Assembly (NCBI RefSeq): GCF_001422735.1
Contig: NZ_LMLZ01000022.1
Span: 124,001-188,000, forward strand
DNA from: Acidovorax sp. Leaf78
GTDB taxonomy: Bacteria; Pseudomonadota; Gammaproteobacteria; Burkholderiales; Burkholderiaceae_C
Length of the DNA: 64,000 bases
Direction: 5' to 3'
The translations under genes and the position numbers were made by a program. Of the stretch, positions 8,155 to 16,149 are shown in pieces. Under the pieces are notes generated by a model, which saw nothing but the letters and a program-made list of their open reading frames with translations, ran no database searches and was not told where the DNA came from. Position 1 is the first letter of the stretch; each line of letters starts with the position of its first letter.

Positions 8155-9008
8155 CCGCGCCCATCCGCTGGCCCGCAGAGGCCGTGTGGGAAGCGGTGTC
8201 ACCGTTGTTACCCGGTTTTACCGTCGAGGTGCTGCCCAGCATCGATTCGACCAACACCGAACTGATGCGTCGCGCACGCGCCGGCCAGTGCGACCCCACG
8301 CTGCTCGTGGCCGAGCAGCAGACCGCCGGCCGTGGCCGCATGGGGCGGGCCTGGCAGAGCGATATCGGATCGTCTTTGATGATGTCTTTGGGCTTGCCAT
8401 TGGCGCCGGCCGACTGGTCGGGTTTGTCGCTGGCGGTGGGTGTGAGCGTGGCCGAGAGCCTGCAGCCCGTGCTGCCGTCCGTCGGCGCGGCCCACCCTGC
8501 CCGCGTGGGCCTGAAGTGGCCCAACGACTTGTGGCTGGGCGGCGCGGGCGGCGACCGCAAGCTGGGCGGCATCCTGGTCGAGACGGCCAGCTTCGTCTCG
8601 CCGCAGGGCGCGGCGCCCGCCGCTGGCGGGCTGCCCCACACCCAGCGCTACCAGCGCTACGTGGTGGTGGGCATCGGCATCAACGTGCTGCCGCGCAGCG
8701 GCGACGGCATGAGCATGCCGCCCGGCAGCCTGCAGGACGTGGAGCCGGGCCTGGATGCACCCGCCGCGCTGCTGCGCATCGTGCCGCCGCTGGTGAGCCT
8801 GCTGCGCTCGTTCGAAGGCTACGGCTTCGGCCCCATGCAGCCCCGCTTTGCGGCGCGCGACGTGCTGCAAGGCCGCGCGGTGACACTGAGCGACGGCACG
8901 GCGGGCACTGCGCACGGCGTGGGCGAGGACGGCGCGCTGCTGGTGCACACGGACGCGGGCATGCAGGCGATCACCAGTTCCGAGATCAGTGTGCGGCCGG
9001 TGGCATGA
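8151..9008 (+). CDS. birA: Biotin--[acetyl-CoA-carboxylase] ligase (monofunctional BirA)
   Basis: A 285-aa biotin protein ligase that activates biotin with ATP and attaches it to the carboxyl-carrier protein. GRGRMGR at residues 60-66 is the biotinyl-AMP loop, and LKWPNDLWL and GGILVE complete the catalytic core; the C-terminal SH3-like domain (GRAVTLSDGTAGTAHGVGED) is present. The N-terminal helix-turn-helix of E. coli BirA is absent, so it is probably not a repressor. The start is GTG at 8151 within GTGA, overlapping the SET gene stop, which implies coupling. The central part has an Ala/Gly-rich insertion. Confidence 0.92.
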   Translation: MTAPIRWPAEAVWEAVSPLLPGFTVEVLPSIDSTNTELMRRARAGQCDPTLLVAEQQTAGRGRMGRAWQSDIGSSLMMSLGLPLAPADWSGLSLAVGVSVAESLQPVLPSVGAAHPARVGLKWPNDLWLGGAGGDRKLGGILVETASFVSPQGAAPAAGGLPHTQRYQRYVVVGIGINVLPRSGDGMSMPPGSLQDVEPGLDAPAALLRIVPPLVSLLRSFEGYGFGPMQPRFAARDVLQGRAVTLSDGTAGTAHGVGEDGALLVHTDAGMQAITSSEISVRPVA

Positions 9009-9012
9009 GATT

Positions 9013-9094
9013 CCCCCTGAGCCGCTTCGCGTCATCCCCCACAGGGGGACGCCACCCCTGGCCCGGCAAAGCCGGCTCCACGGTGGCGCTGGCG
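9013..9094. repeat. 82-bp stop-adjacent element, copy 1
   Basis: Begins 4 nt after the birA stop with CCCCCTGAGCCGCTTCGCG, then a CCCCC...GGGGG hairpin and a partly palindromic GC-rich end. Same element, length and gene-facing orientation as the copies at 13009-13090, 43836-43916 and 46934-47015. Confidence 0.85.
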
Positions 9095-9165
9095 GGGGTA
9101 GCGCCAGTTTTTACGGCAGGTGCGTTGGACCTACGCTGGTCGGACACCGCGACTGAAAGGACACC

Positions 9166-9921
9166 ATGCTGCGACTTGCCGTGATCGTGCTGCTGTTGGC
9201 CAACGCGGGGTACTACGCGTGGTCGCAAGGGCTGCTCAAGAGCTGGGGGCTGGCTCCGGAGGAGCAGGCGGAGCCCCAGCGCATGGACCAGCAGATCCGG
9301 CCCGAGACGCTGCAGATTCTGCGCGTGAACCCGGGCAAGACGTCCCCGTCGTCCTCCTCTGGTACCTCACCCTCCTCTTCGGCGGCCCCGGCCACCCCCG
9401 GCTCTTCGTCTGGCACGGCCACGGCGTCCAGCGATGCCGCCTCTTCGTCTTCCCCTCCCCCCACCCCCACCGAATCCGCCGAATGCCTGCAGGCCGGCGT
9501 GTTCGACGAACGCCAGGTCGAGGCGCTGCGCACTGCCGCCGCCAACCTGCCGCAAGGCAGCTGGGTGATCGACCCCACGCCCGTGCCGGGCCGCTGGATG
9601 GTCTACATGGGCCGCTTCGAAGACCAGGAGACGCTGGACCGCAAGCGCGCCGAGCTGCGCGCCCGCAAGGTGGAGCACGACCGCGCGGGCGGCACGCTGG
9701 AGCTGGGTTTGTCGCTCGGCCGCTTTGCCTCCAAGGACGCCGCCGAGCGCGAACTGGCCAACCTGGCCACCAAGGGCGTGCGCACCGCGCGCGTGATCCA
9801 GGAGCGGCCGGACACCGCCGGCTTCACCCTGCGCCTGCCCGCAGTGACCGACGCGCTGCGCCCGCAGCTGGAGGTGCTGCGCACGGCCATGGCGGGCAAG
9901 ACGCTGCGCAACTGCGGCTAG
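9166..9921 (+). CDS. SPOR domain-containing envelope protein
   Basis: A 251-aa protein. Residues 3-20 form one membrane anchor (LRLAVIVLLLANAGYYAW), then comes a Ser/Pro/Thr-rich spacer (about 57-105), then a conserved region with WMVYMGRF and LSLGRFASKDAAERELANL (about 140-215). The latter is the pattern of SPOR domains, which bind denuded septal peptidoglycan. A structural or cell-division role in the periplasm is likely, but the exact partner is unknown. It lies downstream of birA with an 82-bp repeat between, so it may have its own promoter. A heptanucleotide repeat begins 5 nt after its stop. Confidence 0.8.
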   Translation: MLRLAVIVLLLANAGYYAWSQGLLKSWGLAPEEQAEPQRMDQQIRPETLQILRVNPGKTSPSSSSGTSPSSSAAPATPGSSSGTATASSDAASSSSPPPTPTESAECLQAGVFDERQVEALRTAAANLPQGSWVIDPTPVPGRWMVYMGRFEDQETLDRKRAELRARKVEHDRAGGTLELGLSLGRFASKDAAERELANLATKGVRTARVIQERPDTAGFTLRLPAVTDALRPQLEVLRTAMAGKTLRNCG

Positions 9922-9925
9922 GCCC

Positions 9926-9994
9926 GTTGCTCGTTGCTCGTTGCTCGTTGCTCGTTGCTCGTTGCTCGTTGCTCGTTGCTCGTTGCTCGTTGCT
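9926..9994. repeat. Heptanucleotide tandem repeat (GTTGCTC), nine full units plus six bases
   Basis: Nine exact copies of GTTGCTC followed by GTTGCT, starting 5 nt after the SPOR gene stop and running directly into a palindrome-family repeat. No reading frame uses it. Perfect units suggest recent slippage. Confidence 0.95.
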
Positions 9995-10045
9995 ATAAAA
10001 AATATAGCTCTTAGCGCTTGCCCAACCAGCGGTAGAGGCTCAAAG
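9991..10045. repeat. Intergenic palindrome family, copy A (diverged)
   Basis: TGCTATAAAAAATATAGCTC followed by TAGCGCTTG, a five-base loop and CAGCGGTAG. It belongs to the family also seen at 12911-12955, 19899-19948, 43064-43116, 43720-43766 and 56876-56935: an A/T-rich TATA-like arm next to a CGCTTG/CAAGCG stem. It lies between convergent genes and could act in transcript termination. Confidence 0.6.
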
Positions 10046-10205
10046 CATTCAGATCCTTGAGGCTACGCGCCTTTGCCGGATGCATCGGGGTTGTGCAGAG
10101 ACAGACCGCGGCGCGCTGCAATCCACCGACTTGGCACCCCAGGCAAACACCGCAGGCGATGCGTTGCCTGCCTGCCTGCGGCGGTGGACGCGGCAGCCCC
10201 CCTCT

Positions 10206-11228
10206 TCAATCCAGCGTGATCCGCGCAAACCGGCTCACGCGGCGCATCTTCTCCACCTCCTTGCGGATCTGCGCGGCAAACTCGTCGGGCAGGCTGCCGG
10301 ATGCGAACAGGCCCTGCTCGGCCAGGCGCGCCAGCACGCCGGGGTCTTTGAGCACGGCGGCCACGCCATCGCGCAGCCGGCGCGCCGCGGCGGTCGGCAT
10401 GCCGGCGGGGGCCACCAGGCCGAACCATGACGGGTCGTTGTTGGAGAACAGGCTCAGCTCGGCGTAGGTGGGCACCTGGGGCAGCACGGCCAGGCGCTGG
10501 TTCCACGACACGGCCAGCGCCCGCAGGCGGCCCGCCTGGATGTGCGGCAGCGACGACGCCACCTGGTCGAAGTACACCGGCACTCGGCCCGCCAGCACCT
10601 CGGCCAGCGCGGCCGTGGCGCCGGCCTGGGGCAGGTGGGTCATGCGCACATTGGCGCTGCTCTTGAGCAGCTCGCCCCACATGTGCCCGATGGTGCCGTT
10701 GCCCGGCGATGCATAAGCCAGCTGGCCGGGCCGTGCCTTCAGGTGCTGCACGAACTGCGCAAAGTCGCGCACCGGCAGGCCGGGGTGCACCACCAGCACG
10801 CCCGGGGCCTTGACGATCTCGGTGATGGGGGTGAAGCCGTCGAGCGCGTTGTACGGCAGCTGTTTGTAGACCGCGGGGTTCACGCCATGCGTGGACAGCG
10901 TGGCCACGCCCAGTGTGGTGCCGTCGGGTGCGGCAGCGGCCACCTCGGCCATGCAGGTGGCGCCGCCCGCGCCGGGGCGGTTCTCCACCACCACCGGCAC
11001 GCCCAGCCACTGCGACAGCGGCCCCGCCAGCACGCGCGCGGTGATGTCGGTGGCGCCGCCTCCGGCAAAGGGCACCAGCAGCCGCACTGGCTGGCTGGGC
11101 CGGGCCTGCGGTGCGCTTCCGGCCGAAGCCGGCTGTCCCTGCCCGTAGGCAAGCCCCTGGAGTGGGCCGCCCAGGCAGGCTGCGGCGGTGGAGATCAGCA
11201 GCTTGCGCCGGCTGGTAGTGGTGGGCAT
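10206..11228 (-). CDS. Bug/TctC family periplasmic substrate-binding protein (paralogue 1)
   Basis: A 340-aa member of the tripartite tricarboxylate receptor (Bug) family that captures carboxylates in the periplasm. The signal peptide has twin arginines (SRRKLLIST) and may use Tat. Core motifs are present: VRLLVPFAGGGATDITAR, VVENRPGAGG, THGVNPAVYKQLPY, YASPGNGTIGHMWGE and YFDQVASSLPHI. It is a close paralogue of the protein at 15077-16042, with long identical stretches. No TctA/TctB membrane subunits are nearby, as is usual for Bug expansions in Betaproteobacteria. A palindrome at 11313-11331, shared with the LysR/Bug-2 region, lies 85 bp upstream. Confidence 0.92.
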   Translation of the reverse strand: MPTTTSRRKLLISTAAACLGGPLQGLAYGQGQPASAGSAPQARPSQPVRLLVPFAGGGATDITARVLAGPLSQWLGVPVVVENRPGAGGATCMAEVAAAAPDGTTLGVATLSTHGVNPAVYKQLPYNALDGFTPITEIVKAPGVLVVHPGLPVRDFAQFVQHLKARPGQLAYASPGNGTIGHMWGELLKSSANVRMTHLPQAGATAALAEVLAGRVPVYFDQVASSLPHIQAGRLRALAVSWNQRLAVLPQVPTYAELSLFSNNDPSWFGLVAPAGMPTAAARRLRDGVAAVLKDPGVLARLAEQGLFASGSLPDEFAAQIRKEVEKMRRVSRFARITLD

Positions 11229-11312
11229 CGTGGGGTCCTCGCCTCGCGGCATGTGCTGCGGCCCATTCTGGGCAGGCGATGCCGCGCTGGCTAACGATGT
11301 TTGGGCCTCATT

Positions 11313-11331
11313 ACATTCCGCGGTGGAATGT
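11313..11331. promoter_or_regulatory. Palindromic operator ACATTCC-N5-GGAATGT upstream of Bug gene 1
   Basis: A perfect 7+7-bp palindrome with a 5-bp centre, a T-N11-A LysR-type shape. The same CATTCC-N5-GGAATG occurs at 16118-16134 between the LysR gene and Bug gene 2. Regulation by that LysR protein is inferred from the shared site. Confidence 0.65.
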
Positions 11332-11437
11332 GCGGCTACGGGGCTGGGTGTGCGGCGGATGGGCGCGATGCAGTGCGATGCAAAGCGCTGCAGTGATGTC
11401 CCGTTCAGTTGACAGTCAACGGGCGCCGGGCACGCCG

Positions 11438-12889
11438 TCAGCCCCCCGCCACCGCGTCCCGCGCCGCAAACCGCACGCTGAAGCACGCGCCGGGCGGGTG
11501 GTGGCCGGGGCGCGCGTCTTCCAGCGTGACCTCGGCGCCGTGCTTGCGCGCGATCTCCAGCACGATGGGCAGGCCCAGGCCCGAGCCGTCGGCCTCGCTG
11601 CCCAGGGCGCGGTAGAACGGCTGGAACACCAGTTCGCGCTCGGCCTCGGGAACGCCGGGGCCGGAGTCTTCGACCTGCAGCAGCAGCACGTGGCCGAAGG
11701 TGTCGGCCAGCACGCGGGCGGTGACCACGCCGGGCTTGGCGGGCGTGGACGGCGTGTAGTTGATGGCGTTGTCGAGCAGGTTGCGCACCAGCTCTTTCAG
11801 CAGCGTGGGATTGCCATCCAGCAGCACGCCGGGCGAGCCGGGCTCGGCGCCGTCGTAGCCCAGGTCGATGCGCTTGTCGAGCGCGCGGGGCACCGAGTCG
11901 CGCACCACCTCGATCACGAGCCGCGCCAGGTCGCAGGGCTGGCGCGCAATCCCCACGCCGCTGCCCTCGGCACGCGCCAGGGCCAGCAGTTGGTTGACGG
12001 TGTGCGTGGCGCGGATGCTGGAGCGCCCGATCTGCTGCAGCGAGCGCTTGAGCTCTTCGGTGCTGGTGCCCTCGCGCTGGGCCAAGTCGGCCTGCATGCG
12101 CAGGCCTGCAAGGGGGGTCTTGAGCTGGTGCGCCGCGTCGGCCAGAAAGCGCTTTTGCGTGGCCAGCGAGTCGTTCAGGCGCTGCAGCAGGTCGTTCACC
12201 GACGAGACCAGCGGCGCGACTTCGAGCGGCACGGTGCGGTCGTCCAGCGGCGACAGGTCGTCGGGGTTGCGTGCGCGGATGCGCTGCTCCAGCTGGTTGA
12301 GCGGCTGGATGCCGCGCGCCAGCGCCAGCCACACCAGCAGCACCGCCAGCGGCAGGATGACGAACTGCGGCAGCATCACACCCTTGATGATTTCGGTGGC
12401 AAGCACGCTGCGCTTTTCCCGCGTCTCGGCCACCTGCACCAGGGCCAGGGGCGTGCCTTCGAGCGGCAGGCGCACCCAGATGTAGGCCACGCGGATCTCG
12501 ATGCCGCGCATCTCGGCATCGCGCAGGCGCACCTCGCCGGATTGGGGGACTTCGTCGCCCGCCGGCTCGGGCAGCTCGCGCTCGCCCGACAGGAACTCGC
12601 CGCCCGGAGCGATGACCTGGTAGTAGACGATGTCGGAGTCGTCGGCCCGCAAAATCTCGCTGGCGGGCTGCGGCAGGTTGAACTGCACCTTGCCGCCGGA
12701 CACCGACACCAGTTGGGCCAGCGCATGGGCGTTGTATTCGAGCGCCCGGTCGAACGGCTTGTTGGCCAGGCCCTGGGCCACGAGCCAGGTCAGCGCCAGG
12801 CTGACGGGCCACAGCAGCAGCAGCGGCGTGAGCATCCAGTCGAGGATCTCGCCGAAGAGGGAGCGCTGCTCTCGCTGGAAGATTTTCAA
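11438..12889 (-). CDS. Two-component sensor histidine kinase (TctE-like)
   Basis: A 483-aa inner-membrane kinase. The N-terminus has a membrane segment (LTPLLLLWPVSLALTWLVA), then a periplasmic sensor of about 125 residues of the 2CSK_N type seen in TctE, a second membrane segment (LPQFVILPLAVLLVWLAL) and a linker. The phospho-accepting His is in DAAHQLKTPLAG. ATPase boxes are LLDNAINYTP (N), VEDSGPGVP (G1) and DGSGLGLPIV (G2). Its partner regulator is encoded upstream at 13095-13769, and a Bug protein lies downstream, so it probably senses a carboxylate and controls uptake, as TctDE does for tricarboxylates (inference). Confidence 0.92.
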   Translation of the reverse strand: MKIFQREQRSLFGEILDWMLTPLLLLWPVSLALTWLVAQGLANKPFDRALEYNAHALAQLVSVSGGKVQFNLPQPASEILRADDSDIVYYQVIAPGGEFLSGERELPEPAGDEVPQSGEVRLRDAEMRGIEIRVAYIWVRLPLEGTPLALVQVAETREKRSVLATEIIKGVMLPQFVILPLAVLLVWLALARGIQPLNQLEQRIRARNPDDLSPLDDRTVPLEVAPLVSSVNDLLQRLNDSLATQKRFLADAAHQLKTPLAGLRMQADLAQREGTSTEELKRSLQQIGRSSIRATHTVNQLLALARAEGSGVGIARQPCDLARLVIEVVRDSVPRALDKRIDLGYDGAEPGSPGVLLDGNPTLLKELVRNLLDNAINYTPSTPAKPGVVTARVLADTFGHVLLLQVEDSGPGVPEAERELVFQPFYRALGSEADGSGLGLPIVLEIARKHGAEVTLEDARPGHHPPGACFSVRFAARDAVAGG

Positions 12890-12910
12890 GGTTTCAAGCC
12901 TTTTGGGCCG

Positions 12911-12955
12911 CTACCGCTTGTCCATCAAGCGCCAGCAGCTATCATTTTTATTGCA
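12911..12955. repeat. Intergenic palindrome family, copy B
   Basis: CTACCGCTTG, loop TCCAT, then CAAGCGCCAG and an AGCTATCATTTTTATTGC arm. It sits between the response-regulator stop and the kinase start, about 55 nt upstream of copy 2 of the 82-bp element; copy E at 43720 has a similar arrangement. Confidence 0.75.
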
Positions 12956-13008
12956 AATAACTCAGACGTCACACTAGCACCGCTGCCGTCAAAACTGGCG
13001 TGCTCCAG

Positions 13009-13090
13009 GCCAGTGCACCCGTGGAACTGGCTCCGCCAGGCCACCGGGTGCGTCCCCCTGCGGGGGAAGGCGCGCAGCGACTCAGGGGGG
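13009..13090. repeat. 82-bp stop-adjacent element, copy 2
   Basis: The CTCAGGGGGG end stops 4 nt from the stop codon of the minus-strand response regulator (13095). It contains GGGTGCGTCCCCCTGCGGGG and shares about 80% of its bases by eye with copy 3 at 43836-43916. Confidence 0.85.
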
Positions 13091-13094
13091 TTTC

Positions 13095-13769
13095 CTATCC
13101 CGGGATTTTCTCAAGGCAGTAGCCCAGGCCGCGCACCGTGGCAATGCGGATGGGCCCCCCTTCGATCTTCTTGCGCAGGCGGTGGATGTAGACCTCGATG
13201 GCGTTGTTGCTGACCTCTTCGCCCCATTCGCACAGGCGCTCCACCAGTTGCTCCTTGCTCACCAGCCGGCCGGCGCGCTGCAGCAGCACCTCCAGCAGGC
13301 CCAGCTCGCGGGCAGACAGCTCGATCATCTTGCCGTCGATGGTGGCCACGCGGCCGGCCTGGTCGTACACCAAGGGGCCGTGCTTGATGGCGCTGCTGGT
13401 GCCGCCCATGCCACGGCGCGTGAGGGCCCGCACGCGGGCTTCGAGCTCCTGCAGCGAAAACGGCTTGGCCATGTAATCGTCGGCCCCGAAGTCCAGGCCC
13501 TTCACGCGCTCTTCCACGCTGTCGGCGGCGGTGAGGATGAGCACCGGCAGCGCCGAGCCCCGGCTGCGCAGCTTCTTGAGCACTTCCAGGCCGTGCAGCT
13601 TGGGCAGGCCCAGGTCGAGGATGAGCAGGTCGAATTCGTTGTTGGTGAGCAGGGCCGCGTCGGCCTCGGTGCCGCTGGCCACGTGGTCCACCACGGCGCC
13701 CGATCCCCGCAGCGTGCGCAGCAGCCCGTCGGCGAGCACCTGGTCGTCTTCGGCAATGAGGATGCGCAT
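13095..13769 (-). CDS. OmpR/PhoB family response regulator (TctD-like)
   Basis: A 224-aa regulator. The receiver domain starts MRILIAEDDQVLADGLL, with the phosphorylated Asp in LLILDLGLPKLHGLEV, the switch Thr in LILTAAD and the Lys in DYMAKPFSLQEL. The C-terminal winged helix ends YIHRLRKKIEGG...TVRGLGYCL, typical of OmpR. The start at 13769 gives a canonical N-terminus; the longer upstream frame is not supported. It pairs with the sensor kinase at 11438-12889, separated by 205 bp containing two repeat elements. Confidence 0.93.
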   Translation of the reverse strand: MRILIAEDDQVLADGLLRTLRGSGAVVDHVASGTEADAALLTNNEFDLLILDLGLPKLHGLEVLKKLRSRGSALPVLILTAADSVEERVKGLDFGADDYMAKPFSLQELEARVRALTRRGMGGTSSAIKHGPLVYDQAGRVATIDGKMIELSARELGLLEVLLQRAGRLVSKEQLVERLCEWGEEVSNNAIEVYIHRLRKKIEGGPIRIATVRGLGYCLEKIPG

Positions 13770-13950
13770 GCGGGTGTCTCCTGGTGGATGGCTACGGTCT
13801 GGCGCCGCGCCTGCTGCCGATTCTAGGCGGCGCGGGCGCAGCCGCAGGCGCAAACCGGAGCCCCCCTGCCGACCCATCCATCGCCCACCGCTGGGCAGGC
13901 GCAGGCCGTGCGGTGCAGAGCCTGCTTGGTCTGCGGGGCGGGTGCCGCCG

Positions 13951-14898
13951 TCAGCGCGGGTCGTGCGCCAGCAGCTTGTGCACCAGGGTCTGCAGGTCGG
14001 CCTGCAGCCGTGCCATGCCCTCGGGGTGCTGGGCGAGCGTGCGCTCGTCCATGTAGAGCTTGCGGTTGATCTCGACCTGGATGCTGTGGCGGTTCTGCGC
14101 GGGATTGCCGTAGCGGCGCACCAGCTCCACGCCCTTGTAGGGGTGGTTGTATTCCACGCTGTAGCCGCACGCGCGCAGGTGGTCGCAGATCAGTGCGGAC
14201 AGCGCCGGGCTGGCGGTGGTGCCGTCGCGGTCGCCGACCACGAAATCGGCATGCTCCAGGCCCGGGAACTCGGTCGCAAAGCGGCCGGCCACGGCGGGCA
14301 TCGAGTGGCAGTTGAGGTGGATGCTGTAGCCGTGCCGCGCATGGGCGGCCTGGATGGCCTGCGCCACGGCGGCGTGGTAGGGGCGCCAGCAGCGCTCGAT
14401 GCGCGCGCGCACTTCATCGACGGTGAGCAGGCGCTTGTAGATGGGCTCGCCCTCGTCGGTGAACTTCCACACCAGGCCCTTGCCCAGGCGCACCTTGCTG
14501 AGCACCTGCGGGTCGGTGGAGATGGGGTCGGTCCATGCGCCGTCGAGCAGCGACGTGTCGAGCTCGGTGGTGTCGCGGTTGGCGTCGAGGTAGATGCGCG
14601 GAAAGTGCGCTTCGACCCAGGCCACGCCCAGGGCGGGGGCAAAGGCGTAGATCTTCTCGACGTGCGTGTCCTCGGCACGGCGCAGCGTGGGCAGGTCGCA
14701 CGCCGAGCCGAAGTCGGCCGGGTACTGGGTGCCGCTGTGCGGTGAGTCGAGCACCAGCGGCGTGCTGCCGGGCACGGCGGTCACCATGGCGGCAGCGGTA
14801 GCTGCGGCGGGAGCGGGCGATGGGTGCCCGGGCGAACCGGTCAGCCCGGGCTGGGCCTGCTGGAATCGGTGGTGGATGAGTTTCAAGGCTGCATGCAT
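13951..14898 (-). CDS. N-formylglutamate amidohydrolase family protein
   Basis: A 315-aa protein of the N-formylglutamate deformylase (HutG-type) family, which releases formate from N-formyl amino acids, classically in histidine degradation. Family features include LVLDSPHSGTQYPADF, YLDANRDTTELDTS, the metal-site IHLNCHSMP, VVGDRDGTTASP and VEYNHPYKG. The start at 14898 (MHAALKLIHHRF) is preferred; an Ala-rich segment follows. There are no hut genes nearby. Because it sits between two Bug transport loci, it could hydrolyse a related imported compound, but that is inference. Confidence 0.85.
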   Translation of the reverse strand: MHAALKLIHHRFQQAQPGLTGSPGHPSPAPAAATAAAMVTAVPGSTPLVLDSPHSGTQYPADFGSACDLPTLRRAEDTHVEKIYAFAPALGVAWVEAHFPRIYLDANRDTTELDTSLLDGAWTDPISTDPQVLSKVRLGKGLVWKFTDEGEPIYKRLLTVDEVRARIERCWRPYHAAVAQAIQAAHARHGYSIHLNCHSMPAVAGRFATEFPGLEHADFVVGDRDGTTASPALSALICDHLRACGYSVEYNHPYKGVELVRRYGNPAQNRHSIQVEINRKLYMDERTLAQHPEGMARLQADLQTLVHKLLAHDPR

Positions 14899-15076
14899 AG
14901 GCAGAGTGTGCGCAAATGGGGGCGGCTGGCCTAGCCTCCCAGACCGGAATAGGGCCATGGTTATCCCTCAGGCGCCATGGCATCCGGCTAACGGCCGGGC
15001 AGGGACAGCACCCTGCCCAGGTGGGGGCCTTGCACCTGCGGAACAAGGCCACCCGGGGGTATCAGTTCAGGGCGAG

Positions 15077-16042
15077 TCAGTCCAGCGCGATCTTGGCGTA
15101 TGCGGCCACGCGCTTCATCTTGTCGATCTCGCGGCCGATCTGCGCGGTGAAGTCCTTGGACGTGGTGCCCGAGGGGTACAGCCCCTGGCCGGCCAGGCGC
15201 TCGCGCACTGCGGGCTCCTTCAGCGCCTGGGCGACGGCCTGCTGAATGCGTTCGACCGCGGCGGGCGGCGTGCCGGCAGGGGCCACCAGGCCGAACCACG
15301 AGGGTTCGTTGGCCTGCTTGAAGCCCAGCTCGGCGTAGGTGGGCACGTCGGGCAGCACGTCCAGGCGCTCGGGCCACGACACGGCCAGGGCCTTGAGCTT
15401 GCCGGATTTGATGTGCGGCAGCGACGAGGCCACCTGGTCGAAGTACACCGCCACCTGGCCGGCCAGCACGTCGTTGACGGCCGGGCCTGCACCACGGTAG
15501 GGGATGTGCACCATGGCGGTGCCGGTGCTGCTCTTGAACAGCTCGCCCCACATGTGGCCGATGGTGCCGTTGCCGGGGGTGGCGTACGAGATCTTGCCGG
15601 GGTTGGCCTTGAGGTACTTGACCAGGTCGGCAAAGTCCTTGACGGGCAGCACCGTGGGGTTGATCACGATCACGCCCGGGGCCTTCACGATCTCGGTCAC
15701 GCCCACGAAGTCCTTGATGGGGTTGTAGGGCAGCTTGCTGAAGACCGCCGGGTTCACGCCGTGGGTGGACAGGGTCGCCACGCCGATGGTGAGGCCGTCG
15801 GCCGGGGCGCGCGCCACTTCGGACATGCCGATGGAGCCGCCCGCGCCGCCACGGTTGTCCAGCACCACGGGCTGCTTGAGGATGCGGGCCAGCGACTCCT
15901 GCAGGCTGCGGGCCGTGATGTCGGTGGCGCCCCCGGGCGGGAAGGGCACGACGATGCGCAGGGGCTTGCCCTCTTGCGCCATAGACATTCCAGGAACGAA
16001 AGATACGGCAGCCAGAGCGGACAGCAGGTGACGGCGTTGCAT
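15077..16042 (-). CDS. Bug/TctC family periplasmic substrate-binding protein (paralogue 2)
   Basis: A 321-aa Bug protein with a Sec signal peptide (LLSALAAVSFVPGMSMA). It has the same core as paralogue 1 at 10206-11228: IVVPFPPGGATDITARS, LSTHGVNPAVFSKLPYNP, TEIVKAPGVIVINP, SYATPGNGTIGHMWGE and YFDQVASSLPHI. The two probably bind similar carboxylates. It is transcribed divergently from the LysR regulator at 16150, the standard arrangement for regulator and target, with a palindromic site at 16118-16134 between them. Confidence 0.93.
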   Translation of the reverse strand: MQRRHLLSALAAVSFVPGMSMAQEGKPLRIVVPFPPGGATDITARSLQESLARILKQPVVLDNRGGAGGSIGMSEVARAPADGLTIGVATLSTHGVNPAVFSKLPYNPIKDFVGVTEIVKAPGVIVINPTVLPVKDFADLVKYLKANPGKISYATPGNGTIGHMWGELFKSSTGTAMVHIPYRGAGPAVNDVLAGQVAVYFDQVASSLPHIKSGKLKALAVSWPERLDVLPDVPTYAELGFKQANEPSWFGLVAPAGTPPAAVERIQQAVAQALKEPAVRERLAGQGLYPSGTTSKDFTAQIGREIDKMKRVAAYAKIALD

Positions 16043-16117
16043 GTGGGTTTCTCCTATGAAGAATCTGAAGGTTAAATGAACTGGTGGGCACTACCAAGCA
16101 ATGGATATGCCTGATAA

Positions 16118-16134
16118 CATTCCTGAATGGAATG
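16118..16134. promoter_or_regulatory. Palindromic operator CATTCC-N5-GGAATG between Bug gene 2 and LysR gene
   Basis: A 6+6-bp perfect palindrome with a 5-bp centre, 15 bp before the LysR ATG and about 75 bp before the divergent Bug gene. It fits a T-N11-A LysR site and is repeated at 11313-11331. Confidence 0.65.
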
Positions 16135-16149
16135 ATGTGAGAACTTACG

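Noticed and set aside
10206..12812. One 868-codon minus-strand frame joining the Bug gene to upstream sequence
   Set aside because: The Bug protein starts at 11228 with a signal peptide; the upstream part is the out-of-frame shadow of the kinase gene.
11279..13213. Long plus-strand frame opposite the sensor kinase
   Set aside because: Shadow of the kinase codons; Gln/His/Ala-rich with no motif, and it runs across two intergenic repeats.
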